Shown piece after piece: positions 1-8,249 of a DNA stretch of 41,043 bases. The notes beneath the pieces are model-generated. The model did not search any database, was not told where the DNA came from, and saw only the letters and a program-made list of their open reading frames with translations. The stretch covers positions 1 through 41,043 of the forward strand of contig NZ_KI535372.1 of assembly GCF_000160035.2 (NCBI RefSeq), in the 5' to 3' direction. Positions within the stretch are counted from its first letter, which is position 1. Each line of letters opens with the position of its first letter. A program made the translations under genes and the position numbers. The DNA comes from Catonella morbi ATCC 51271. GTDB taxonomy: Bacteria; Bacillota; Clostridia; Lachnospirales; Lachnospiraceae.

Positions 1-178
1 CGGCTTGCCCTTGATGGCTCATAAAAGAACTGCTACACTGCTGTAAGCGACGGAGAAGTACTAACTGTTCTCATCATCTTCGCCGTCGGTAACGACCTTC
101 CAGCAGTTCTTGTTGTGCTGTCAAGGGTGGCGTGCTGTTAACACAACCTAAAATATCTACAGTTTTCAAGGTGCAAAA
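1..178 (-). other. rRNA operon leader (structured, partial)
   Basis: Read on the minus strand, this stretch carries a boxA-like CTTGAAAACTG (160-170), typical of antitermination leaders and spacers next to Firmicute rRNA genes. A long imperfect stem follows: 121-127 pairs with 8-14, 102-111 with 25-34 (ten perfect pairs) and 83-87 with 49-53. Such long stems flank rRNA genes as RNase III processing sites. A strong minus-strand promoter lies just upstream. The rRNA gene itself would start left of base 1, so I infer it rather than see it. Confidence 0.6.
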
Positions 179-295
179 GTGCTTTTTTTCTTACTAACGT
201 TTTTTCATATGTCAGTTGACACTATCTATTAAAAATTAAATCCGTTTATTCACGAAACATCTTGTTCTTTCTGACTTTGGTTAGTTCTAACTAAT

Positions 296-327
296 ATTAT
301 AGTAGCATTTTATGATACAAGTGTCAA
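296..327 (-). promoter_or_regulatory. strong minus-strand promoter, probably rrn
   Basis: A consensus -35 TTGACA (322-327) is followed after 17 bases by TACTAT (299-304); a TATAAT overlaps it at 296-301. It points into the boxA-like leader at 1-178, as expected for an rRNA promoter. The -35 hexamer sits inside a 20-base match (313-332) to the end of the palindromic element at 27152-27356. Confidence 0.6.
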
Positions 328-332
328 AAGTA
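313..332. repeat. solo terminal repeat of the MITE family
   Basis: TGATACAAGTGTCAAAAGTA is identical over 20 bases to the inverted right end of the element at 27152-27356. No partner end is visible to its right, so this is either a relic end or a genus-specific promoter motif shared by both places. Confidence 0.55.
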
Positions 333-420
333 AAAGAGTGCGTGCATACACACACTTCGCGCGCGAGCGGTGCAGCAAGGCAAACTTCCTTACCGCGAAT
401 CCAGCATCCCTCGGAGAGAT

Positions 421-465
421 TTTAATTTAATAGGAAGTTTTGAAGAAATTTCCTATTAAATTAAA
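421..465. repeat. 16-bp perfect inverted repeat
   Basis: The arms at 421-436 and 450-465 are perfect complements around a 13-base loop. It lies just after the glutaredoxin-like gene in its transcription direction. It lacks a clear T tract, so a terminator or mRNA-end stabiliser role is plausible but unproven. Confidence 0.5.
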
Positions 466-503
466 TAAGAGCAGGATGTATCTCCCACTCTTAAACCGAA
501 GCG

Positions 504-764
504 TTATTTCTGACTTCTTATATAACCTTCCCAGTCAAGGGTTATTTCTGTAGGGCTTGTAATAAGTGCCGGAATTCCTATACTTGTACCGCTGCCCCTT
601 ACATCCTGAAAAGCATCCTTTGTATCTCTGAGCTTTAAGAACTGTTTCATAGAACCGAGGCTGTCAGTTATGTTCAGATATTTATACTCTATACCGTTTT
701 CTTCAAGAGCCTTCTTGGCTGCAACACAGTCAGGGCAGAGATCAGTTCCATACATCATTATCAT
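504..764 (-). CDS. glutaredoxin-like thiol protein (CPDC)
   Basis: A single thioredoxin-fold domain of 86 residues. The redox motif CPDC is at residues 10-13 and the cis-proline segment GIPALI near residue 63, as in the glutaredoxin-related family (COG4545-like). It probably reduces small thiols or protein disulfides in the cytosol; the partner is unknown. The chosen ATG has AAGGAGG ten bases upstream; an in-frame ATG two codons later is possible. It is a single gene, separated from the CapA-like gene by 80 bases. Confidence 0.8.
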   Translation of the reverse strand: MIMMYGTDLCPDCVAAKKALEENGIEYKYLNITDSLGSMKQFLKLRDTKDAFQDVRGSGTSIGIPALITSPTEITLDWEGYIRSQK

Positions 765-844
765 AATAAGTATCCTCCTTAAAATTAAATTGTTCGCAAC
801 TTAATTGTAGCATTATTAATGATAAAATGCAACCGGAAATTTCC

Positions 845-2005
845 TTACATCTGCTCCAAGATATACTCCTTAACAGCCGCAAGCTTTGACTTCTTCCATT
901 CTCCCTCTGCTGCCTTTTCAGCCAGTGGGTACATAATCTGAAAGTCCAGTCCTTCCCCCTCAACCCTGCCGCTTCTCTTAGGGTTGAAGAAATTTTCCTT
1001 CCATTTTTCCTCATCAGCATCTTTATATTCGGGCTTAAAGTAAATCTGCTGCCTCTTATAAGCCGCCACCAACATTTTAGCCGCTAAAGGTGCCAAAAGT
1101 TTGTATTCCTCTTCTTCAACATTTTCAAATATCCTCGGAAGCTTCTCTTTTACTATATGTTCTGTTTCTCTGTCTATCCTCAGTCCAAAAGCTTCCCAGG
1201 TATAATTATCTTTTGTGAAATTAAGCTTTACAAGCAGACCGAACTCTGTATTAAACTGCGCTCTCTGATAGTCTGTATCAAAGATAAAGTTTCCAAGTGA
1301 ATAAAAAATGATTTTCTCCCCAACCTTTTCATAGTTCATAGGAACGTGAGGATGGTGTGAAACAACTATATCCGCCCCCATCTCAAGATATTTTAGATAT
1401 CTCTCCCTTGTGTAAGGTGACGGCAGGGAGGTAAATTCCTCTCCTCCATGCACAACCATCACACACCAGCGGCACTTGTTCTTTACTTCTTTAAGCTTCT
1501 TAGCTATCATTTCCGTTTCATGCCACATAAAACAGCCTGCCTTATCTACATCAGCAGGCTTACAGCCCCTTCTGTAGCCCACGCTTATTAAACCTATTCC
1601 ACCTGCTTCCTCCAAAATAAGCGGTTTTGCCGCCTCTTCTATATTTCTTCCTGCACCTATGGTCTTTGCCTTATGAAGCTCTGCAAGCCTTAAAGTTTCA
1701 GACACACCTGCCTCTCCCGCATCCATAATATGATTGTTGCAAATGTTCCAGATATCAGCCTTCATCCTGTCAAGCACCTTCACCGCCTTCGGGTTCATAG
1801 AGTGAAGAAGCTGTCCTACACCTGTAGTATCTCCCAAACCTGCCCCATCTATCAAAGCTCCCTCTACATTGGCTATTACATGATTTCCACTATGTAAAAA
1901 CTCTAATACTTCCTTAGAAATAAGCTCGTCATCATCCCATTTTCCATCCATATATTTATCAAAGCCTATATCCCCTGTAAATACCAAAGATGTTAAATCC
2001 TTCAT
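845..2005 (-). CDS. CapA family metallophosphatase-like protein
   Basis: A 386-residue protein of the PGA_cap family, a calcineurin-like metallophosphoesterase fold first known from poly-gamma-glutamate capsule synthesis. Diagnostic blocks in order are TGDIGFD near residue 10, NVEGALID near 46, NICNNHIMDAG near 86, VHGGEE near 185, HHPHVP near 216 and YSLGNFIFD near 235. No signal peptide or membrane anchor is seen, unlike many CapA proteins, so a cytosolic role is possible. The ATG has AAAGGAG upstream. No other capsule genes are adjacent, so the link to poly-glutamate is by family only. Confidence 0.82.
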   Translation of the reverse strand: MKDLTSLVFTGDIGFDKYMDGKWDDDELISKEVLEFLHSGNHVIANVEGALIDGAGLGDTTGVGQLLHSMNPKAVKVLDRMKADIWNICNNHIMDAGEAGVSETLRLAELHKAKTIGAGRNIEEAAKPLILEEAGGIGLISVGYRRGCKPADVDKAGCFMWHETEMIAKKLKEVKNKCRWCVMVVHGGEEFTSLPSPYTRERYLKYLEMGADIVVSHHPHVPMNYEKVGEKIIFYSLGNFIFDTDYQRAQFNTEFGLLVKLNFTKDNYTWEAFGLRIDRETEHIVKEKLPRIFENVEEEEYKLLAPLAAKMLVAAYKRQQIYFKPEYKDADEEKWKENFFNPKRSGRVEGEGLDFQIMYPLAEKAAEGEWKKSKLAAVKEYILEQM

Positions 2006-2221
2006 TATTATGCTCCTTTATTTATCGCTTACGTAATTACATTTTCATTATCAGCAACTATATTATAACATTATTATTTACATTTTGCCTATTTATTCAG
2101 ATTATGATTCTTAATTTGTTATAACGGGGTTCCTATTCAGCGCTCAAAATATTCATTATTTGCAAATCAAGCTACAGCAATTCACGTTATTTCTTAAATC
2201 TTTATAAATTTTTATTTTTTG

Positions 2222-2250
2222 ATGACGAACTCTTTTAAATATGTTATACT
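2222..2250 (+). promoter_or_regulatory. extended -10 promoter of the surface protein gene
   Basis: ATGACG (2222-2227), 17 bases, then TATACT (2245-2250) preceded by TG to give an extended -10. It leaves an untranslated leader of about 140 bases before the ATG at 2399. Confidence 0.5.
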
Positions 2251-2263
2251 CTGTATTCAGGTC

Positions 2264-2311
2264 GGTTACTTAACGCGTTTTAATTGTATTTGAGTTAAAA
2301 TTTTAGTAACC
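2264..2311 (+). promoter_or_regulatory. inverted repeat in the 5' leader
   Basis: GGTTACT (2264-2270) pairs with AGTAACC (2305-2311), and the inner TTTTAA (2278-2283) with TTAAAA (2295-2300). It begins within about 15 bases of the likely transcript start, so it could be an operator or an mRNA hairpin. I could not match the leader to a known riboswitch. Confidence 0.4.
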
Positions 2312-2398
2312 ATTATGTTTATAACCAAAAACTATTAAAGAAATAATTTATTTAGCCGAAATTATTAACGGGTAAAATAATAGGAAGGAAAAGTTAAA

Positions 2399-5266
2399 AT
2401 GCTAAAAGATACCAAAAGACAACTGTTTATGACTACTGCAAAGGGTATATGTTGCAGTTTACTGGCTACAGGCTTGCTTCTGCAAACCGGCACTGCGCCT
2501 GCATTTGCCTCTTCATCCGGTCAACATATAATAAATACCGGTGTACTTGCAGCAAATATTTCCAATACTGAGTTACAGGATTTAAATACCAGAATTGCCG
2601 GTCTTGAGGCAACAACTCAAGCCGAAATTGCCGATGTCTTAATTAATGAACACGAAACCAGTCTTAATATTGGTGATACTTTTCAGTTACAGCTTACTGA
2701 TAAGTACGGCACTAAAATAAATAATGTAGAGTGGTTTGTAAAAGTCAGAGTACCTCAAGATATTTTATATACTGCCGAAGATTATAACCTTGAAAATAAA
2801 GCCTGTACTGTAGGCAATGACGGACTTATTACTGCCAGGTCTGAAGGTACTGCCGAGGTATGGGCAAAATATAAGAATGCCTTGTACAGATGTGTTATAA
2901 ATGTAAAAAACAAAATGGACTCCGACCTCGAAAATAAAGTTGTTGAAATAGCTGATAAATTCAGGCATTTAAGTGATGTTGACAAGGTAATGGCAGTACA
3001 TGACTATCTGATAGACCATATAGAATATGCATATTCACATATTGTAAGACGTGCCTATGGTGCTTTGATAGAAGGAAAAGCTGTGTGCCAGGGTTATGCA
3101 CAATCTTTTCAGAAAATTTTAAGTAATCTTAACATTGAAGGACATACTGTTATAGGATGGAATATATCCGAGAAACCTGTATTACATGAATGGAACAGAG
3201 TGAAATTAGATGGAAAATGGTATTATATCGACCTTACCTGGGATGATACTCCTTGGGTTTCACACAGAAATTATAAGCATTTTTTGATAAATACTCCAAT
3301 GCTTGGCAAAGACCATCAAAAATGGTATTCAATTGCCGGAGGAGCCGAAGCTGATGGAAGCAAATACCTGTACTATGCTTACAAAAAGCATGGAATTCTT
3401 GCAAACAACAGAGAAGAACTTGAAAACATAGTTAAATCTCAGATTAATTCAACTGACTTACCTAATGTTGATGTAAATGTGGCTGTTCCAAATACAATTG
3501 CTGATTATGAAATTATAGATACCATTAAGAAAATAGCAGGCAGAACAGTTACCATTAATGAAAATAATGACCTGAGAAATACTTTGGGAGATTATCATCA
3601 TTACTGCTATCAGGTTGGATACATTAAGACACAGCCTACAACAAATATAAATTTAATTGAGGTTAAGCCTTTAAATGCAGAAGGTGGAACTACAACAAAA
3701 TTAGAGTTGACCTTTGACAAAGACATAGATAACCTTACTTTGGATAATATCAAAATAAATGGCGTACATAAGACCGGCTTAGAAAAAATCAACTCACGAG
3801 TTTATCAGCTTTCATTTACTGACATAATGTCTAGAACAGATACCGAGCTTACTGTTCAGGTAAGTAAAAGAGGCTATAACATTGCAAACAATGAAAAAAC
3901 CGTAAACATAAGTGTGGTAAAAGAAGCTAAACCTGAAGCTGTTTTTGAGGCTACAGGACTTAAAGAAGGTATACTTAAAAACATTGAAGCAGGTATGAAG
4001 TACAGCTTGGGAGATGGTATCTGGCATGATATAACTTCCTCCGAGCCTATAAATATTACCACCATTTACCTTTCATCTATTTATTTAATTAGAAAAAGCA
4101 GTGGCAGTGGCATACTGGATTCTGATACACAATTAATATATCCAAAAAATGTCAGGGAGCCATATGGTGTAAAGGCTGTAAATTCTATAGGAAATGAGTC
4201 AAATGGTAAAATAATCTACGTAAACCGCAAGATGGAATATCAAAAAGATGGCGAACAGACTTGGACCGCCTGTGAGGGTAATGAAGTAACAGGACTTTCA
4301 GCCGGTAAATATAATGTAAGATATAAAGCTGATGGACTTAAACTTGCTTCAAGTGAAATCCCTGTTACTGTAAATGCAGTACCGGGAGAAAACAACAAAG
4401 ATAACAAGCCTTCTACTAAACCTGATGTTTCCGGTGGCGGTAGTTCCAATAATGGCGGTAGCAACTCAGTTGGTGGTAGTAATAACTCCGCTGATAATAG
4501 TGGCTCAGCCGGCGGAAATAATAACTCCGGTGATAATAGCGGCTCAGTCGGTGGAAATAGCTCGGCCGGTAGTAGCAATGGCTCAGCCGGTGGCGGTGGA
4601 TTTGCCGGCGGTGGTGCCGGTGGATTCGCAGGTGGCGGTTTCGGTGGTGGTTCTGCTTCATCTGTAAATGATAAGGCAAATACTGATTTAAATAGTGAAA
4701 AAACTACCAATACAAAAAACGATGACACTCAAATTAACAAGACAGAGAATACTCCTGTTAAGTCTGAAGCGGTAGAAAATATAAAGCCTGCCATTTCTAA
4801 AAATGTTGCTTATTTTTCAAAATCAGCTCTTGAGAATATTATTAAATCAGGCATAAAAACATTTGATTTTACAAGTAATAAAATTAAACTCAGCTTTGAA
4901 ACAAATGTATTAAAATCACTTAATAGACAGGCAGACTCAGATATTCAGATAAAAACAGTCAATGTAGATAATACCAAGCTTTCCGATAATGCAAAAAAGC
5001 TTATAGGCAAGCATCCTGTTTATGATTTGAGGATTTCAGATAAGAGCGGTACTAAGATTACAAAGCTTGGAAAAGGTAAGGTAACCATATCAATCCCTTA
5101 CAAACTTGGAAAGAAAGAAAAAGCTGAAAATGTAGCTGTATATTTTATTGACAAGAAGGGTAATGTTAAAAAAATATCAAACTCTGTTTATGACTCTAAA
5201 ACAAAGACCTTCACCTTTACAGCTAAATCCCTTTTGCGTTTTGCAGTTGGACGTAAAAGTAAATAA
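2399..5266 (+). CDS. exported transglutaminase-like surface protein
   Basis: A 955-residue secreted protein. A signal peptide covers about residues 1-38 (basic start, hydrophobic core, APAFA cleavage site). A BIG2/Ig-like region follows (70-170), then a transglutaminase core with Cys230 (GKAVCQGYA), His263 (HEWN) and Asp278 (DLTWDD), the intact catalytic triad of transglutaminase-like enzymes. Further Ig-like modules come next, a Gly/Ser/Asn linker at about 680-760 with GGGFAGG-type repeats, and a C-terminal beta domain. No LPXTG sorting signal is present. The family includes peptidoglycan and protein cross-linkers and cysteine proteases; the substrate is unknown. RBS AGGAAGG precedes the ATG. 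It is monocistronic between its own promoter and a terminator. Confidence 0.82.
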   Translation: MLKDTKRQLFMTTAKGICCSLLATGLLLQTGTAPAFASSSGQHIINTGVLAANISNTELQDLNTRIAGLEATTQAEIADVLINEHETSLNIGDTFQLQLTDKYGTKINNVEWFVKVRVPQDILYTAEDYNLENKACTVGNDGLITARSEGTAEVWAKYKNALYRCVINVKNKMDSDLENKVVEIADKFRHLSDVDKVMAVHDYLIDHIEYAYSHIVRRAYGALIEGKAVCQGYAQSFQKILSNLNIEGHTVIGWNISEKPVLHEWNRVKLDGKWYYIDLTWDDTPWVSHRNYKHFLINTPMLGKDHQKWYSIAGGAEADGSKYLYYAYKKHGILANNREELENIVKSQINSTDLPNVDVNVAVPNTIADYEIIDTIKKIAGRTVTINENNDLRNTLGDYHHYCYQVGYIKTQPTTNINLIEVKPLNAEGGTTTKLELTFDKDIDNLTLDNIKINGVHKTGLEKINSRVYQLSFTDIMSRTDTELTVQVSKRGYNIANNEKTVNISVVKEAKPEAVFEATGLKEGILKNIEAGMKYSLGDGIWHDITSSEPINITTIYLSSIYLIRKSSGSGILDSDTQLIYPKNVREPYGVKAVNSIGNESNGKIIYVNRKMEYQKDGEQTWTACEGNEVTGLSAGKYNVRYKADGLKLASSEIPVTVNAVPGENNKDNKPSTKPDVSGGGSSNNGGSNSVGGSNNSADNSGSAGGNNNSGDNSGSVGGNSSAGSSNGSAGGGGFAGGGAGGFAGGGFGGGSASSVNDKANTDLNSEKTTNTKNDDTQINKTENTPVKSEAVENIKPAISKNVAYFSKSALENIIKSGIKTFDFTSNKIKLSFETNVLKSLNRQADSDIQIKTVNVDNTKLSDNAKKLIGKHPVYDLRISDKSGTKITKLGKGKVTISIPYKLGKKEKAENVAVYFIDKKGNVKKISNSVYDSKTKTFTFTAKSLLRFAVGRKSK

Positions 5267-5295
5267 AGTTTTCACTCCTATTGGGTTTAATAGAA

Positions 5296-5336
5296 AAAAT
5301 CCTCTTACTTTGATAATTTCAGAGTAAGGGGATTTT
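5296..5336. terminator. bidirectional terminator
   Basis: AAAATCCTCTTACT (5296-5309) pairs with its near-complement ending GGATTTT at 5336, with one G-T pair. A/T runs on both sides suit terminating the plus gene ending at 5266 and the minus gene ending at 5355. Confidence 0.75.
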
Positions 5337-5354
5337 AACATTTTATTCCTATAT

Positions 5355-5789
5355 CTACAAAATCCCGTTAACCCATTTTTTCTTCCAGTTACTCCATCTT
5401 TTATAATCGTCAATTCTCCAGCCGGTTTTCTTTTTAACAACAACGAATAAATAGCCTGTATCACCAAATTCCTTAGTTTCTGTCTTAAAGATAACTTCTG
5501 CTTTGTGTTCATTTTTAAGTTCAACTTTAATTTGGTATGCAGATTCAATCCCTGAATATTCCGGAGGATAGCCAAAGCTGTGAGGATTTCCGCCATAAAC
5601 ACGCTTTTTATCCGTACAATAAGCTTCAAAAACAGGGCGATACCTCTTGTTATATTCCTCAAACCAATCTTTCTTATCATCTTCATCTTCTTCTGACTTT
5701 AGATAAATATCGGTTTCTATTTCATTCATCTTTATTGCAAATGTCAAAACTAAGTCCGATAAATATTGTTTTAATTCCTGCTCGTCCAA
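5355..5789 (-). CDS. NTF2-fold immunity-like protein
   Basis: A 144-residue soluble protein resembling the NTF2-fold immunity family found beside polymorphic toxins. It has a helical N-terminus with an acidic stretch near residues 33-40 (EEDEDDKKD), a central FGYPPEYSGIE segment, and beta strands ending in a WRIDDYKRW motif. Start chosen is TTG at 5789 because GAGGAGGAG lies just upstream. No toxin gene is next to it. It may share a transcript with the GDPD gene upstream. The family call comes from pattern memory, and function is inferred. Confidence 0.55.
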   Translation of the reverse strand: MDEQELKQYLSDLVLTFAIKMNEIETDIYLKSEEDEDDKKDWFEEYNKRYRPVFEAYCTDKKRVYGGNPHSFGYPPEYSGIESAYQIKVELKNEHKAEVIFKTETKEFGDTGYLFVVVKKKTGWRIDDYKRWSNWKKKWVNGIL

Positions 5790-5816
5790 CTGCTTCTCCT
5801 CCTCAGTTTATAATAT

Positions 5817-6800
5817 CTATTCTTTGGCTGTAGCCGGATTTACGATATCAATTCTGTTTGTCCAGATAAATCCCGGGAAATTCTTCGGAGACGACTTCAG
5901 GCTTTCAACTGTATCAAAGCCCTCCGAAAGACCTGAGCCATCGGCTGTTATTTCCACTCGGGTGCCGGCTTTCTCCATCCTCTCCATAAATTTATATGGC
6001 CATCCCCATAAAAGCTTAGCATATGTAAGGGGTATTCTAAGGTCCGTATTTCTTATTTCCTGCGGAATATACCCTGTCCAGCCAAACAGTTCATATTTTA
6101 TCAGTGCTTTAATCATAGAATTTTTCGACATTATCTTCAGTTCTGAGCTCTGACTTCTCAGATATTTCGCTCCGTCATCATTAGCACAAACCACGCTCAA
6201 AAGGTTTACTTTCTCTGCAGGCATAGTTGATAATTTCTTCCATAAAGCCTCATAGGTCTCTATTTTCCAGTCTTTTACCTCTACAATAAACTTTTTATCC
6301 GGGAAAATAGATAAGACTTCATCCAATGTCGGCATTAGGCCAACGCCTTTACCTCTTAACGGATATGTTGTGCCGCCATCGGCAGTATAGCCATAGCCTA
6401 CATCCATCTTTTTCAGTTCTTCCATTGTATAGTCTTGAATCTCTCCTTCAACTCCGCAGCGGTACAACAAAGTTGAATCATGGAAAACCGCGAGTTGCCC
6501 ATCTTTGGAAAGCTTTATATCAAGCTCAACAGCCTCTGCTCCCAAATCAAAGGCAGCCTGCATAGATGAGATTGTATTTTCAATATAGTTATGAATCGGT
6601 TTATCAATCATAGCCGCAGTATTACTGTCCCAACCCGCCTTCGATTCATCAAAAGTCTGAGCCAGCCCTCTATGTGCCAAAAACTTATAACCTATATTTT
6701 CATGTGAACTAAATAAGCTTGTATTATTCAGCCACAGAAAAAATATAAACAAAATAAGAATTGCGGCAATGATTTTTCTTTTCTTTATTTTTTTATTCAA
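5817..6800 (-). CDS. membrane-anchored glycerophosphodiester phosphodiesterase
   Basis: A 327-residue GDPD-family protein that hydrolyses glycerophosphodiesters to glycerol-3-phosphate and an alcohol. One N-terminal membrane helix (about 9-26) puts the TIM-barrel outside the cell. Catalytic blocks are AHRG near residue 43, ENTISS near 75, AVELDIKLSKDG with FHDS near 92-109, and VEVKDWK near 173. The start is TTG with AGAGGA upstream. Possible roles are lipid turnover or lipoteichoic-acid trimming at the membrane; context does not decide. Confidence 0.85.
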   Translation of the reverse strand: MNKKIKKRKIIAAILILFIFFLWLNNTSLFSSHENIGYKFLAHRGLAQTFDESKAGWDSNTAAMIDKPIHNYIENTISSMQAAFDLGAEAVELDIKLSKDGQLAVFHDSTLLYRCGVEGEIQDYTMEELKKMDVGYGYTADGGTTYPLRGKGVGLMPTLDEVLSIFPDKKFIVEVKDWKIETYEALWKKLSTMPAEKVNLLSVVCANDDGAKYLRSQSSELKIMSKNSMIKALIKYELFGWTGYIPQEIRNTDLRIPLTYAKLLWGWPYKFMERMEKAGTRVEITADGSGLSEGFDTVESLKSSPKNFPGFIWTNRIDIVNPATAKE

Positions 6801-6867
6801 AATATGTCCTCTTAACTACTTTTTTAAATTCCGGTCGGTAAATTAAATAATTTGCCTTATTTTACAT

Positions 6868-7725
6868 TTAAGCAAGCTCTGTACATACTGCATAAACAGT
6901 ATCTTTTTTAGATGCAATAGCATACAAATTATCATTTACAACAATCATCTGCTGATATACGGTTATTATATAATTTTCAAACTCTATCTCCTTAAATAAG
7001 CTGCCATTATTTCGTTTTATTAAAATCGGTTTATTCTTTTCATCAGATAACAGGACACATTCTTTATAAAATATAAAGTTTGAAGTTCCCCTTGTGTTGT
7101 AACTGTATATTATACTGCCATCCTGCAAATTAAGTGCGAAGAACTTGCCGCCGTTGCCATCGGTTCCGAAATAAATAATACCGTTTTCTTCCTTTACTTC
7201 CGTATATAAATATCCGCCTATTTTTGTTTTCCAGACAATCTCTCCCGAGTGAATATCTCTGCAAGCCATAATAAAGGGAGAATACATATACACTTCCAAG
7301 TCCCCGAATCTATAATTTTTACTATCATTATATATCTGCCTGACCGGCTCCGGCGACTGTCCAATTTCAACCAGGGCTGTATCCGAAACTTCAATAAGCT
7401 TTTCTATTGTTGCCGTATATCCCTTGTACTTCTTTGTATTTAATATAAATCTTCCGCCATCTTCATACAGTTCAGCGTCTGAGGCAGAAAAGAATTTCTC
7501 CTGAAAATAATGTAAATTAGCTTTGCTGTGTTCCTTAAAATCCTTTGAAAACATATCAAGCAAAACATAACTTGGAATCCTTTTATCGTCTTCAGGCTGT
7601 TCCTGTGGCACAAAGCCAAATGCACTGTGAAGTACGGCAATCCTTTCTTTTATCTGATAAATACCTATTATACCATGTTGTCTAAACGGAACATCTTCAA
7701 GTATAAGCGGGTAAGCTCTTACCAT
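6868..7725 (-). CDS. PQQ-propeller-like protein of unknown function
   Basis: A 285-residue protein without signal peptide or membrane segment. The C-terminal half has PQQ-like beta-propeller blades: IHSGEIVWKTKIGG (about 158-171), GIIYFGTDG near 180, then ALNLQDGSIIYSYN near 196. There are too few blades for a full propeller. The N-terminal half is unrecognised. ATG is supported by AAAGGACAG. It is transcribed towards the GDPD gene. Similar propeller-like proteins occur among immunity-type loci, such as the one at 21603, but no function can be assigned. Confidence 0.6.
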   Translation of the reverse strand: MVRAYPLILEDVPFRQHGIIGIYQIKERIAVLHSAFGFVPQEQPEDDKRIPSYVLLDMFSKDFKEHSKANLHYFQEKFFSASDAELYEDGGRFILNTKKYKGYTATIEKLIEVSDTALVEIGQSPEPVRQIYNDSKNYRFGDLEVYMYSPFIMACRDIHSGEIVWKTKIGGYLYTEVKEENGIIYFGTDGNGGKFFALNLQDGSIIYSYNTRGTSNFIFYKECVLLSDEKNKPILIKRNNGSLFKEIEFENYIITVYQQMIVVNDNLYAIASKKDTVYAVCTELA

Positions 7726-7745
7726 TTTACTGTCCTTTCATTTAA

Positions 7746-7791
7746 TACTACAAGTGTCATAAGAATTTATTATCTTTTAATACCTGTATCA
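7746..7791. repeat. short internally deleted MITE copy
   Basis: A 46-bp imperfect palindrome. It shares AAAAGATAATAAATTCT (17 bases, reverse strand, 7762-7778) with 27291-27307, and its ends TGATACAGG and GACACTTGTA also occur in the 27152-27356 element. It lies just upstream of the PQQ-like gene start. Confidence 0.6.
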
Positions 7792-7803
7792 TTTATATCT
7801 GTT

Positions 7804-7932
7804 TCATTCTATCAGTTCTTTCCACATTTTGTCATTTAACAAAGCTTCGTCCAAAGCAGAGTCCGGTCTGATGAACCGAATACCACGCTTACAACATTCG
7901 GCTTGGATTGCTTCTGTGACAAAATTTGTCAT
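7804..7932 (-). CDS. 42-residue ORF coupled to azlD
   Basis: The ATG overlaps the azlD stop as ATGA, the classic translational-coupling geometry. The product starts MTNFVTEAIQAECC and ends with an acidic tail and a KMWKELIE segment. It has no membrane helix. I do not recognise it. It could be a real third member of the azl operon, or the tail of a longer gene whose start was lost by recombination with the repeat at 7746-7791. Confidence 0.4.
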   Translation of the reverse strand: MTNFVTEAIQAECCKRGIRFIRPDSALDEALLNDKMWKELIE

Positions 7933-8249
7933 ATAAGTCGAATAATCAGCATATACACTGCTGTACCGGCCAGGATGCTAGGCAGAGATTTACGTGTTTT
8001 AACCTGCAAGATGATGATTGCAGTGATGGCAATCAGCTCAGGCATCCCGAAGGGCGGTATCCGCACAGCAGTATTTCTCAGGCAGTACACCACAAGCATT
8101 CCGATAATAGCCGGAGGCAATACTTTTCCCAGATAAATTACATAGTTCGGAACCTTTTTTCGGAAAACAGCAAACGGCAGGAAACGGAGAAGAATCGTAA
8201 AAGCCGACATTGCAGCTATAAGAGCTGCCGCATGAAAGTTTCTGTTCAT
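7929..8249 (-). CDS. azlD: AzlD family amino-acid exporter subunit
   Basis: A 106-residue membrane protein with about four hydrophobic segments and the AzlD pattern (early ALIAAMSAFTILLRFLPF, a central LPPAIIGMLVVYC and a C-terminal LPSILAGTAVYML). With AzlC it forms a branched-chain amino-acid exporter (AzlCD / BrnFE). The start overlaps the azlC stop by four bases, so the two are translated together. Composition is somewhat more GC-rich than neighbouring genes. Confidence 0.88.
   Translation of the reverse strand: MNRNFHAAALIAAMSAFTILLRFLPFAVFRKKVPNYVIYLGKVLPPAIIGMLVVYCLRNTAVRIPPFGMPELIAITAIIILQVKTRKSLPSILAGTAVYMLIIRLI

Noticed and set aside
2251-2398. c-di-GMP or c-di-AMP riboswitch in the transglutaminase leader
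   Set aside because: Conserved core motifs of those riboswitches could not be found; only a simple nested hairpin is visible.
4240-4728. Long minus-strand proline-rich frame opposite the Gly-rich linker
   Set aside because: It mirrors GGN/GGT codons of the transglutaminase protein linker; it has no ribosome site and reads as proline/leucine-rich low complexity.
6801-6867. Weak hairpin between GDPD and propeller genes as terminator
   Set aside because: Arms are short and AT-only with no convincing T tract.
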